NCBI RefSeq assembly: GCF_024362695.1
Contig: NC_065406.1
Span: 2,356,001-2,420,000, forward strand
DNA length: 64,000 bases
Reading direction: 5' to 3'
DNA from: Pectinophora gossypiella
Lineage: Eukaryota; Arthropoda; Insecta; Lepidoptera; Gelechiidae
Shown: in pieces, positions 1-10,800 of the stretch
Layout: every line of letters starts with the position of its first letter
Position numbering within the stretch: the stretch's first letter is position 1
Notes under the pieces: model-generated
The model's input: the letters and a program-made list of their open reading frames with translations, nothing else
Databases searched by the model: none
What the model was told of the DNA's origin: nothing
Position numbers and translations under genes: made by a program

Positions 1-299
1 CACTTTTATCTAATTCTCTACGGACATAGGTTTTTTTGCGTCCTGGTAACCCCCCCGTAATGACGTAAAAGCTGGATCCGGACTCTTGACCTGATGTTTC
101 TTTAAAACATATCTGATCTGATCATGACAAAACATTACCTAAATATATCCGTAAACTGGAGACCATGATCAATGAATCTGTTCAACTTCGTGCTAAATGA
201 AGCGCAATGAACCAAAATCAATTTACGATAAAAAAACTGCCGTTAGTTATCTTTAAAAAAAAAAGAATAAAACGAGTTTTCGATTTAGAAATTGCAAAG

Positions 300-680
300 G
301 TATTAACAGAATGATGATGATGATGATGTCCTCCCAGACGTATCCGTCGACGGCGACACCCTTAGCTAGTGTTAGCCTGGGCTCTTGCATGGGCACGGGC
401 GTGACTAGCAAAACCAAATTTAGTTTTGAAAGTCCTGTTGCAAGAAGCACAATAGAGAGTCCCATTTGAGTTATAAGTGTAGTGGTAGGAGGGCTTGGGT
501 CGAGTTTTTCGGATCTGGCGTTTGGCGTCAAGATCTTCAAGACGGGTAACAGAATACAGAGTGGCCCAAAGGCACATCCTGGACAATCCATAAAAAATCT
601 CGTTCTTACCAAGTGCTGCCCAACGTGTATGTAAGGCCTCAAACTGGAACAACCACAAGGATTTTACGAGACGCATTGTG
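300..680 (-). mobile_element. LINE ORF2 C-terminal remnant (RTE-like) with 3' tail
   Basis: A minus-strand open frame of about 104 codons (676 to 362) ends in a C2H2-like finger with the pattern LYCASCNRTFKTKFGF followed by SHARAHAR. This kind of terminal finger is seen at the end of some insect non-LTR reverse transcriptases (family knowledge from memory). The frame starts abruptly, so the copy is 5'-truncated. The 3' end runs into an ATG/GAT microsatellite at about 311-328, as is common for RTE-type elements. The motif CGACACCCTTAGCTAGTGTT near 352-371 recurs near 61061, and the peptide stretch K-R-x-I-R-K-T-x-P-K-P-S-Y recurs at 32689-32760. Positions 1-299 show nothing recognisable. Confidence 0.55.
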
Positions 681-728
681 TCCTTTTTGGAAGATTTTCT
701 TTCTTAATCATTCTTTTAACAATTCCAG

Positions 729-865
729 GTGTGTTCGTGACGCGACTCTGGGTGAGGCTTGCGAAGACCAGTTACAATGCGCGGGACCCGGGCTCGAGTG
801 CCGAGGCACCTGCCACTGCAGGGACAACTGGGTGGCGCACAACGAGAGCAACGCTTGTGTTGAAT
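729..865 (+). CDS. EB-like gene, exon with first cysteine module
   Basis: The acceptor TTCCAG ends at 728 and the donor GTGAGT starts at 866. The exon carries one base of a split codon, 45 codons, then one base. It holds cysteines in the order C-x10-C-x5-C, followed by CRGTCHC. Confidence 0.7.
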
Positions 866-2782
866 GTGAGTTGGATACGTCCCACTGCTGGGACCAGAGT
901 CCCACAGAGAGAGAGTCTAAGAAAAAGGGACACGGGGGGTGAGGGGGTGAGAGGGGGGGGGGGGGGGGTAGAGAGTGTGAGTCTATTTATAAATATTCAA
1001 ATTTAATACAGGTTTCCTTCTCTATCCACAGCTGTAAAAGCCTTAGGCGACCCGTGTGAGTACGACGTGCAATGCGATGCGTTTGCCGGCTCGTCCGATG
1101 CCCGGGCCCCAGGGATGTCTCTATGCCTCGCTGGAGTATGCACCTGTGCTTACAACGCCAGAGCTGCTGGCAACCCTCAGAGGTGCTGGCCTCGCAAGCG
1201 ACCTGGTGAACTGTGCTCTAGAGATGAGGTCAGTGTAACATAACAAAACAGCCTATATACGCTACACTGCTGGGCACAGGCCTCCCCTCAATCAACCGGA
1301 GAGGGTATGGAGCATACTCCACCACGCTGCTTCAGTGCGGGTTGGTGGAAGTGTTTTTACGGCTAATAGCCGGGAGCAACGGCTTAACGTGCCCTGCGAA
1401 GCATGGAATCATCTTACTTTTTCGGACAATCAGGTGATTCAAGCCTGAAAAGTCCTTACCAAACAAACGACAGTCTCACAAAAAAAAGTGATAGTGATAG
1501 TGGTTAAAGCGTTAAGCTCACGATCTGGAGGTCCGGGTTCGATTCCCGATAGGGACATTGTCGAAATCACTTTGTGATCAGTGTAAAGGGAATGAAAAAT
1601 CTGATTCTCCTGTTGAAACGGGACGAGCGCATTAAACATGGCACCATCAGATCTTCGGGGCCGTTGGTCCCAGTTACTACTTCCTGATGGAAGTACGTAG
1701 GCCTTTAGCGGCTCAATAATAACCCTGACACCAAGGTTGATGAGGTTGGTAATCTACCTCATAACCGACACGATAGAAGATCGAGTCTTCATTCTATGAA
1801 CACTTTTTTGATTTGTGAGATCTGTGTGTATATTGTTCTTTTTCAATTTGTTTACGCTTCTTTTTTTCTCTTCACTATACACACTGGGCACCCCAATCAG
1901 AACACTACACGAAAATTACATTCTTACCTTTTTTTTTGGTGTGACTTATTGTAGGTTTGCTACTTATAACATTAACTACTTGGCCGGACTAAGCATTCTT
2001 ACCGTAGACAGCCACTCGTTAGAGACACTGCAGTCTGCAAGGCCCAAAGGGGCTGAGGTCGCTCGCCTGATACGTGCAGAGACCTAGTTACCGTTCCATA
2101 CGCACTTAATTATTATTTATTCTATGCTCATCATCAATTTAAGAGCCACGCTCTTGTCGGTGCAGCAATTTCCATGCCACTTCTATGCTACGATACCCCA
2201 AATAAAAAAGTGGAATATTTGAATACAATAATATTTTCTTTTACATATTTACAACATTATTTTATATCTAAAATATCCTGTCATACAAAATCTATTTAAT
2301 ACTTACACTGAATCTTATTTTAGCAAAACTTTGGTTGTTGTTCGCGAAACACAGTACTTAACTACATAACTTTTTATTACTAAGTATGTACCTAACATAA
2401 CAGTTTCATAACTAAGTAATAAAAAGTTATGTACTCTGTTTTGTGAACAATAACCAAAGTTTTACTAAATATTTTTTTATTTCAATTCAACTACTTAAAC
2501 CTAACCTAAACTAACATCCATATAAAGTCATCTTAACATTAAATATTTAAATCATTACACATTATCCTACAATGTACTTACTGACTATATAATATCACAT
2601 TTTATTTCTGTCCTCAGGAATGTGTCTCGGAAGAAGATGAGCCCGGTTACTGCCTGAATGGACGTTGCACTTGTAAAACGTGTTCACCAGACGCGAGAGA
2701 CTTTGGTGGAGCAAGCACACTTTCCCGCCCTCCAGTGATCGTTGCCGCCATTTTGTCTGCAGTCGCCATTTTGAGACATTAA
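729..2782 (+). CDS. Cysteine-rich EB/EGF-like protein, 3' part of gene (3 exons)
   Basis: Exons 729-865, 1032-1228 and 2618-2782 join in phase (AG/GTGAG, AG/GTCAG and AG borders) into about 165 residues ending in TAA at 2780-2782. The cysteines are spaced as in EB modules: LGEACEDQLQCAG near the start, then GDPCEYDVQC, then PGELCSRDEECV, each followed by a C-x-C pair. EB modules are known from secreted or membrane-anchored invertebrate proteins; the substrate or partner cannot be told from sequence. The last 20 residues are hydrophobic (VIVAAILSAVAI) after a small-residue stretch, suggesting a GPI-anchor signal or a C-terminal membrane tail. Upstream exons and the start codon lie before the window. 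It converges on the GPCR gene. Family call fairly sure, function unknown. Confidence 0.72.
953..968. repeat. Poly-G run in intron
   Basis: A run of about 16 G follows a G-rich lead-in (935-952) inside the 166-bp intron of the EB-like gene. It could fold as a G-quadruplex and is a likely place for length errors in the assembly. Confidence 0.8.
1032..1228 (+). CDS. EB-like gene, second exon
   Basis: The acceptor ATCCACAG ends at 1031 and the donor GTCAGT starts at 1229. Two bases complete a split codon, then 65 codons in phase 0. It contains the GDPCEYDVQC and PGELCSRDE modules. Confidence 0.7.
1250..1478 (-). mobile_element. SINE family B copy, head truncated
   Basis: It begins with the family B tail (TATATACGCTACACTGCTGGG, CCTCCCCTCAATCAACCGGA) and carries the shared core CCGGGAGCAACGGCTTAACGTG near 1370-1391. 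The tRNA-like head is missing; instead a plus-oriented head follows at about 1500-1580, so two copies lie tail-out next to each other. Confidence 0.75.
1500..1790 (+). mobile_element. tRNA-headed SINE copy, diverged
   Basis: A B-box-like GGTTCGATTCC sits at about 1532-1543. Downstream come CCGTTGGTCCCAGTTACTAC and the family A tail ending CACGATAGAAGAT. The middle is diverged and part of the core is lost. It lies in intron 2 of the EB-like gene. Confidence 0.65.
1941..2090 (+). repeat. Dispersed repeat family E copy
   Basis: It contains GTGACTTATTGTAGGTTTGC followed by CATTAACTACTTGGCCGGAC. The same pair recurs, at varying length, near 4947, 6590, 10399, 10928, 42332, 52481 and 55520. No coding potential or clear terminal repeats; class not determined. 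Confidence 0.7.
2321..2469. mobile_element. Palindromic MITE-like element
   Basis: The left arm TAGCAAAACTTTGGTTGTTG through TTTTTATTACTAAGTATG is repeated inverted from CATAACTAAGTAATAAAAAG through CAATAACCAAAGTTTTACTA. The arms are about 65 bases with few mismatches and a short centre. It lies in an intron of the EB-like gene. Confidence 0.75.
2618..2782 (+). CDS. EB-like gene, terminal exon
   Basis: The acceptor TCCTCAG ends at 2617. Fifty-four codons and TAA follow. It holds the last cysteines (CLNGRCTCKTC) and the hydrophobic C-terminal tail. Confidence 0.72.
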   Translation, partial: ECVSEEDEPGYCLNGRCTCKTCSPDARDFGGASTLSRPPVIVAAILSAVAILRH

Positions 2783-4726
2783 CCATCGCTATTTCAAACA
2801 CCTAAGAGAGAGGCCTTACGGGCGTTGCCGCTCCGTTGCGTCATCGCAACGCTATAATTTCGGGATTTAAGTATTTATATAGAACGACGACGCGTCACTG
2901 CTAAGTCGTCGTAACGGACCCACAACGCATCGTGTGGCCTCACTCTAAGGCCCCATTCACAACGAACCTGCGCCCGCGCTTTGATATGAGTGGGCCATTA
3001 TAACGCCTTAAATCGGAGCGGGTGCGATTTTCTGCGCGTTTCTCTTCCCGCCATTTTGTGGTTGCCGCCATTTCGACTTGTAAACCACCATTACCTGGAA
3101 AAATATAGAAAAGGTTAATTTTAACACGTTCACTGTGTAACTGAAAATTACATATCCACCTGCAATGCAATGTTATTTTTCCACAAAAATACACTATAAC
3201 AAGAAAAACAATTTGGAAAGCCTCCCGTCGGATTTTCCCATTTTTCCTAGTGCCCCACATATGGGACGTGCACGTATGAGTTTCAAATGTATTGTCTCAT
3301 ATGTGGTTCATACACAGTGAACGTGTATGAAAATCATCTAGAAAAAAACACATGAGAAATTTCAAAATAATAATTTTGTAGTTCTAGAACCGAATATTTC
3401 GAGACGAGTTCAAGCTGGATATAAATAGGCGAAAATATGCAAAAATCTCTATAAAATACCTGTTTGTTAGATGAAAATGATGCTTAATGAATAATGAGTG
3501 ATTTGAGCTTCAGATTTTAAAATGTGTTCACTTTTATGATGCGAACAAGATGCCTTTGTATATCAAAGAGTCGAAAGCCCATAAATTATATTAACTTATT
3601 TTTTTACAAACATAGCTTAGGCTGGAGCAAAAGCTAACTTTTAACCTCATAACGCCGAGATTTCCTGACACAAGAGGTGAACAATTCAGTTTGGTTTTTA
3701 AAAGAACATATATCTTAAAAAATAATAAGAAAGTTCATATTCTTTGTAGAAATTATTATAGCTATCATATTCAGCCTAAGCTAGGTATGTAAAAGTACCT
3801 AGTCCTACAATACGGTACACTGAATAATAAAACAAAAATAATAAATAATAGTAATTCAACAAAAAAATAATAATTTATATAGTTTATTGCACAAATTTAG
3901 TCTTAGGTTGTTGTTACGTCGTTGATAGTTTATTTCAAAGTTTATTGTAAGTTGTAAATAATAAAAATAATATTGTTGTCTGTTGTTATGAATTGAAAAT
4001 AAGCGTAAATAATAATAATAAAATAATAATAATTTTCCACTACTTAGAAACAGTATTCCAAGTGCAATTTTTATATATTTCGAAATCATAATGGGTAGAT
4101 TTTATGCCAAAGAAGTGTACGCAAGCATATTTGATTGTGTGTAAATAAATATTATTTATTTTCAATAGCTATTTGTTTTTATTTTATATTAATTATACCT
4201 ACTTTTTGAATTTTATTTAAATTGCCTATTTTATTCGTTCATTTTAAAACTGACAGCTGTCAATCATCGGGCTCTTTCCTTTTCGGCGGATTAGAAAATG
4301 ACAGATATACTTAATTTAAATTTAAATTAGGACGTGTCTTCAAGAATCAGAAACAATGTAGAACATAACCACATATAACTTGAAGTTACCTCTAAATTGA
4401 ATTTTGATTTCCAATAAGAATTTTCTTTGATAATCCTGCATGGAAATACATGATTTTTGATTTTGATTTCACTACACCTTAAACTTGTAGAATAATGTCA
4501 TGTATTCGCTTAGGATTCAAGTTACAAAATAATGGCTATTGACATTGTCTGTTCATAACCATCCAAGCTGGAGGACCTGGGTTCGAGTCCTGGTCGGGTA
4601 ATGAGGCGACAAAAACAATAGGGTGGTAAATTATATAAAAAAAGAACAAATCTGTCATACTAATAATTTAAATACTAACCTGGTAGAATCATTATTAGGT
4701 CGTTGGACATTAGACACATAGACGAA
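2783..4726. other. Convergent 3' spacer between EB-like gene and GPCR
   Basis: This holds the presumed 3' UTRs of two converging genes. AATAAA on the plus strand occurs at about 3826 and at 4144-4149; on the minus strand at 4155-4160. Repeat pieces: 3195-3326 (matches 7920-8045), 4232-4345 (MITE family G end) and 4561-4600 (a SINE piece with B-box-like GGTTCGAGTCC). I see no gene in it. Confidence 0.6.
3195..3326. repeat. Dispersed repeat with internal CACATATGGGAC palindrome
   Basis: GCCTCCCGTCG, a CCCACATATGGGAC block and TGGTTCATACACAGTGAACG occur in the same order here and at 7920-8045. The internal motif is nearly self-complementary. Confidence 0.65.
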
Positions 4727-4890
4727 TCAGTCCACTGACCGCGAGTGAGTCAAGGGTAGGGAAGCGGATAAGGCTCGGCGCACACTGGGCGATCCCGCCG
4801 CGTACACTAGCGGATTTAACGCAGAGTTGGCGTAACCCAACCACGAGCACCATTGCCAAGTGGAGTCCAAGACGCAATCACACAGGGAAT
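4727..4890 (-). CDS. GPCR exon 7: TM7 and C-terminus
   Basis: The acceptor (ATTCCAG read on the minus strand) is followed by DSLCDCVLDS, WLGYANSALNPLVYA and the stop TGA at 4729-4727. The NPxxY motif is intact. Confidence 0.9.
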
Positions 4891-7800
4891 CTGGAATCAG
4901 ATTTATATTTAACAAAACTTTGATCATAGTTTACAGAACAGAGATTTGCCGCAGATCGCATTAACTACTTGGCCGGACAAATGGGGAGCGCTGAGGGCTC
5001 TCACCCGGTAAACAAAACAGAGTGACTTCATAACTTTGTATTATTAAGAAACATGACTTCTTAGTGACAAATAATATTTATAATATTTCAAAACAGTTAC
5101 AGTCACTATAGATTGGTTAGGGTATAACAGGCTGATCACCTGATTATCCAAAAAGTAAGATGATCTGTGCTTCGGAAGGCACGTTAAGCCGTTAGTCCCG
5201 GTTACCATTTCCTGATGTAAGTAAGTAGTCGTTACATGAACCATGTCAGGGGCCTTTGGTGGCTCAATAGTAACTCTGACATCAGGGTTAATGGGGTTTG
5301 TAATTCACCTCACAACCCACACGATAGAAGAAGTTATAGTCAAGCACGTATCGGTGAAGAGCGGAAAGTGTCCCTTTTAGATATACATACTAACAAAACA
5401 TAGCATCACGTCACGCCTGCATCTCCAGAGGGGTAGGCAGTGTTGTATTTAGGTACTTATAGTACAGTATACTTCTCGTCAGCTATGTTAAATCATCATC
5501 AGCCCATTAACGACCCCACATTAACGGGCCTTCCCTATGGATGGATAGGGAGATCGGCCCTTAAACCATCACGCGGGCCCAGTGCGGATTGATGGTTATT
5601 AACGACTGCTAATGCAGCTGGGACCAACAGCTTAACGTGCCTTCCGAAGCACGGAGGAGCTCGAGATGATTTTTTTTTGTGGTCACCCATCCTATGACCG
5701 GCCTTTGCGAAAGTTGCTTAACTTCAACAATCGCCGACCGAGCGCGTTTACCGATGCGCCACCGAGCTCATCGTTATATACATAGTAATTATTGTTTATT
5801 GCTGTCTGGATATGATGTGTGAATCACTCGTAGTCTGTCGGCGCATTTTAAGTTGAACATCAGGATCGCCGATCACCTTTATATATTATTTTATTCCCAA
5901 AATACTTTGGATGCAAATGTCTAGTGATATGCACTAGGTAATATTAAGTGAGCAGCCATTTTTGAAGAGCATTTAAAATAAAATACAAAGTACCAGTGTG
6001 CAATTGTTATTTATACCCATTAAAAAAGCCTGCTGTTTAAAGTAGCTGATAATGCATCCAAATTTTTGTTTTCATTTCACTTTTTGTATTTCTTTTCACT
6101 TTATTTTATTTTTAAGTTTAAGTATTTTATATTGTAACCTTCGGAAGCAGCGTGGTCGCTCCCGACACGAGCATAATCAAATTGCTTACTGGGAGGTCCA
6201 CAAATTTTGATATTGTAAAATAGTGGAGAAATATATTTTTTTATTTTTATTTTATTTTTTATTACAATGGTACGAGCACATACTTAAAAAAATAAGTACT
6301 TAATTGGTAACACAACTTACCTATGGGCAGCATAATGAAGAATGGCGTCCAGCAAACCAGAATTAATGACATCAACATTACTATAGTTTGAGTGGCCCGT
6401 CGCTGACGAGGGACCATACTGCTTCTGAAATTATCAATCAATCAATCAATTATACTTAAAAAAAATCATAATACGACCCGGAATAGATATTTATTAGTCG
6501 CCGTCGCCGGATACGGTTTGGACGACATGCTCTAAAAGTATTCCTGCGCAGATGACTCCTTCCGAAGTAATTATTTTCTGACGTGACTTATTGTAGATTT
6601 GCCGCAGATGTCATTAACTACTTGGCCGGACATATGGGGAGCGCTGAAGGCTCTCACCCGGTACCTTCCAAAGATAGGACTCACCACGGCTCCAACCAAC
6701 GACCCAACTTGTGGTCGTATTTACTATAAATAAGAGGATGCGTGAGCTATCCAGCAGAGGAGAGAAGATAATAATCCAATGACAATAACATAAACTCACA
6801 ATGTTCCTAAAGTCTTCAGTGGTGACGATGCTTGGAGAGGAGATGGCACCATTGGAGTAGGCAGGCCCAAATGTAAGCGTTTAGGTGTCAGGAATCTGGG
6901 AATCCGACGTATTGATGAGTTAAGTAGGTATAATAATAATAATAAACGTTTATTAAATAAATTCAGGTTAGGTACATTGCAGATAACAGTGCATAAAAAT
7001 AGTAGGTATCACCAAATTCTACTTTTTCAAGCATACACAATGAAAGAGCGGACGGTACAAGTTACAACGTTAACTACTGCCTATATATTAAATAATAACT
7101 ACTAATAAAATACCTTAAGCTACCAATATTCATAAAATATTAAAACTAAAATAACAAAACACCAAAATCAAAAAATCTAAATCTAAATTAAGCATCAAAA
7201 TTTACAGTTTAAATATTCTTTGACGCTGTAAAAGCATTTCTCCACAAGCCAGTCTTTATTGTATTTGGGAAACATGCTTGTAATGAAAATAGTTTGGTCT
7301 GCGTAAGATGAAATAAATACCTAAATAAATGTTACTTATTGAATCTTTTTTCGACGTTACTTATTTTGGTACGTTACTTAGTTTGTAAAAACTTTAAATT
7401 TTTTCGTTCAGCTGCTTGTCTTCCCGGGCATGTCGTAAAAACCGACAGAGGGATTGTGTCATCTAACATGATGGACTAATGTTATGGGCGATAGGCTGAT
7501 CCCTTATCACCATAAGGTTCATCATATCCAGCTTACGACATCGTACCAACAGTGGCTGCAAGTTGTCTTTGATTACTTGTGGCTCTGCCCACCCCATTAG
7601 GGATTACGGGCGTGAGTTTATGTATGTTTATGTATGTTAAATTTTAAACTTTTTAAATGTTCTGGTGTAGATTCCCATTGACATTCAGAATTTACCTTCG
7701 AAACAGTTTTAAGACAGTAATTAAACAGAAGCTTTGTAAAAAGGTTATAAGATTAGTGATTATCTAGAAGATATGAATGCATGGGATGAGCTGTCTGGGA

Positions 7801-10800
7801 CCTTATATTAGGCAGCCAAATTACTAAATTGTACTAGATTGTTTCGATAAACACATTGGAATTTATGTAATTTATGTATGTAAGTATGTTTTTTTTGCCA
7901 TTATTGTGTCTAACAACTTGGCAAGAAAAAAAAACAATTTGAAAAGTCTCCCGTCGTAATTTCCCTAGTGACCCACACATGGGACATGCACGTACGAATT
8001 TTAAATTTAGTGTCCCATATGTGGTTCATACACAGTGAACGTGTTAACCCTTTCATGGACATCATGGGTCATTGATGGTTCATAATAAATAGTATGAGAG
8101 TGTGACAACTTGGAATCGGAACGTCATTAGACGTTCTGTCCAAGAAAGTGTTAAGGGTAAGTGTTTGCTTTTTTTTTGTAGACTTGCCTCAGAACTACAG
8201 TTCTCTCCGGTACGAAAAAAAAAACAATAGGCCTGAGGGGTCCCAGGCGGGTTCCTCAGCTCAGAGCGTAGTCAAAGAGTATTATATTTGAAAGAATTAA
8301 TCGAACCTAGTGCGTGGATAGCGCAACAGCTAAGGCTATAGGAACAGGCCTTACATAATAAGATAAATGTTTCAATCGATACTTACACACATTTTTGTAC
8401 GGGTTTTCCTTCTGGGATTGGTGTAAGGCACTTGTCCTTTAATTTTGGAGAATTTCCCGCCTGAAAAAGTATTTAAATAGATACAAAAATGCATCGAGGT
8501 ACTTTTCAGGCTATGTTCCTCAAAAACAATATAGATGACACATTATTAATTTTTTCTACTCCTCTACTTTAATCTGGCATTTAAATAACCAAAAAGTCTA
8601 ATATAAGTACATACATAATTAAACTCTTTGAAAAAGTGTACGCTCTATGGCCTATAAAAGCATTGTTTACAAAGTGTAACTGTACTATAATGTCGCCAAA
8701 AAAGCATTGTTGTTGTTTTTTTTTTGGACCTGGAAACTGGCACCTTTACTTTGTTTGGTGCCATAGATATACTATAAAAAAAAGTATACATTTGCCGCCA
8801 TTTTCCCGCGCGTTGGAAAATAAATTGGAAAATTTTTGTGTTTCGTTTAAAATTACGTCGTCGTAGAAAAAGTATTGTATGCAACGTTGTATAACTAGGT
8901 CAAAAAATGCTCGTGGCGTCTCTTATTGCGATGTTCGCCAAGGCTCACATCGCAACTCACGCCACTCGCATTTTTTGACCCTTCTTATACAACTGTTGCA
9001 TAAAATACTATTTTCTACTCCTCTACTTTAATCTGGCATTTAAATAACCAAAAAGTCTAATATAAGTACATACTTACATAATTAAACTCTTTGAAAAAGT
9101 GTACGCTCTATGGCCTATAAAAGCATTGTTTACAAAGTGTAACTGTACTATAATGTCGCCAAAAAAGCATTGTTGTTGTTTTTTTTTTGACCTGGAAAGG
9201 TGCCAGCACCTTTACTTTGTTTGGTGCCATAGATATACTATATAAAAAAAGTATACATTTGCCGCCATTTTCCCGCGCGTTGGAAAATAAATTGGAAAAT
9301 TTTTGTGTTTCGTTTCAAAACACTAAAAAGTATAAAATAAAAAGGAAAAATGGATGAAGAACTATTGATTACCATATCACACAATACCATTCAAAATTTA
9401 CATCTTCATTTTTATAAATAAAATTTTTCTTTGTATAATTTTTGTTTCATTTAAAATTACGTCGTCGTAGAAAAAGTATTGTATGCAACGTTGTATAACT
9501 AGGTCAAAAAATGCTCGTGGCGTCTCTTATTGCGATGTTCGCCAAGGCTCACATCGCAACTCACGCCACTCGCATTTTTTGACCCTTCTTATACAACTGT
9601 TGCATAAAATACTATAATTTACATTATTAATTTGGAATAACAACAGCGCCTTAAAAGGTTACATTAATGTGTGTTATCCACAATTGTAAAGTTGATAATA
9701 GACGTGTAAAGAAAAACTCTTTATGAAATTATAGGTAATTATATACAGAGTTAATATTAGTTGTTGATGTTAATATTTTTCTTCGTTTAATCTTCTAATC
9801 TCATGGATAACAGACACATGCATCTTTTATCTTTGTTTTTGGATATAAATGATGACCCTTTTTCTATACATAAAGTGAAAGTAGAAGTGATAAAGTGATA
9901 TGTTTATGACTTATTAATATAGTGTCTCTTTTAAATGGCTTTATAAAAAACCACTGTTCTTTGGTTTGCCGTTAAAACTTCCTACCTTCTGTGCTGCGTG
10001 TACGCAAGGTGATCTACCGCGGTGCGCGCGCAGTGGCGGCGACGACGCCAGCGACCTCAGTATCATTGCGTAGAAAAACACCATCACAGAAGTCGGAATG
10101 TAGAATGAGAAGGATATACTTGAAAAGACGTAGCTGTAAAAGAAATAAAAATAGATTGAGACGCCATTTTGTGAAATTTTTATTTCTACAGTCATGAGCA
10201 ATATAATGTACCCACTTTAGGACTCTGTCGCACTAACATATTTGACATTTAGTGAGACTTACAGTTCAATTTGTCAAAAAAGTTAATGTAACATGGTACC
10301 AAAGTGTATACATATTAATGCTCGTGACCGTACACACACATCGGAACTTACTCACGCCCGCAAGTACCTACCTAATCTCAAAATCTATGTATTTTTATGT
10401 GACTTATTGTAGATTTGTTGCAAATAGCATTAACTACTTGGCCGGACAAATGGGAAAAGAACCGTTACCAATATGCATAATGGACTTCTAAATAACAAAC
10501 ATTTTATCAAACCGTTGGCTCGGTCAGTTGGTGTGTCGACCCACCAGTGGGCCGAGACCTATTTGGGAAACCCTGTTCTAAATGTTTGCCGTATCTCTGG
10601 AACTAAATAAGATAAAAATAAACCAATCAGATGGGTCGACGCAGTTATAACGCAGTACGATGGTATCTAAATCACACCCCGGTCACTTCATACAAACAAC
10701 CTCGTTTTACACAGACCCGACACATTGACATTATCATACACGCGCATCTGTGTGTGATATCTGACGCCATACGATTGAAGACTAAACTATGGGGGTTGAG

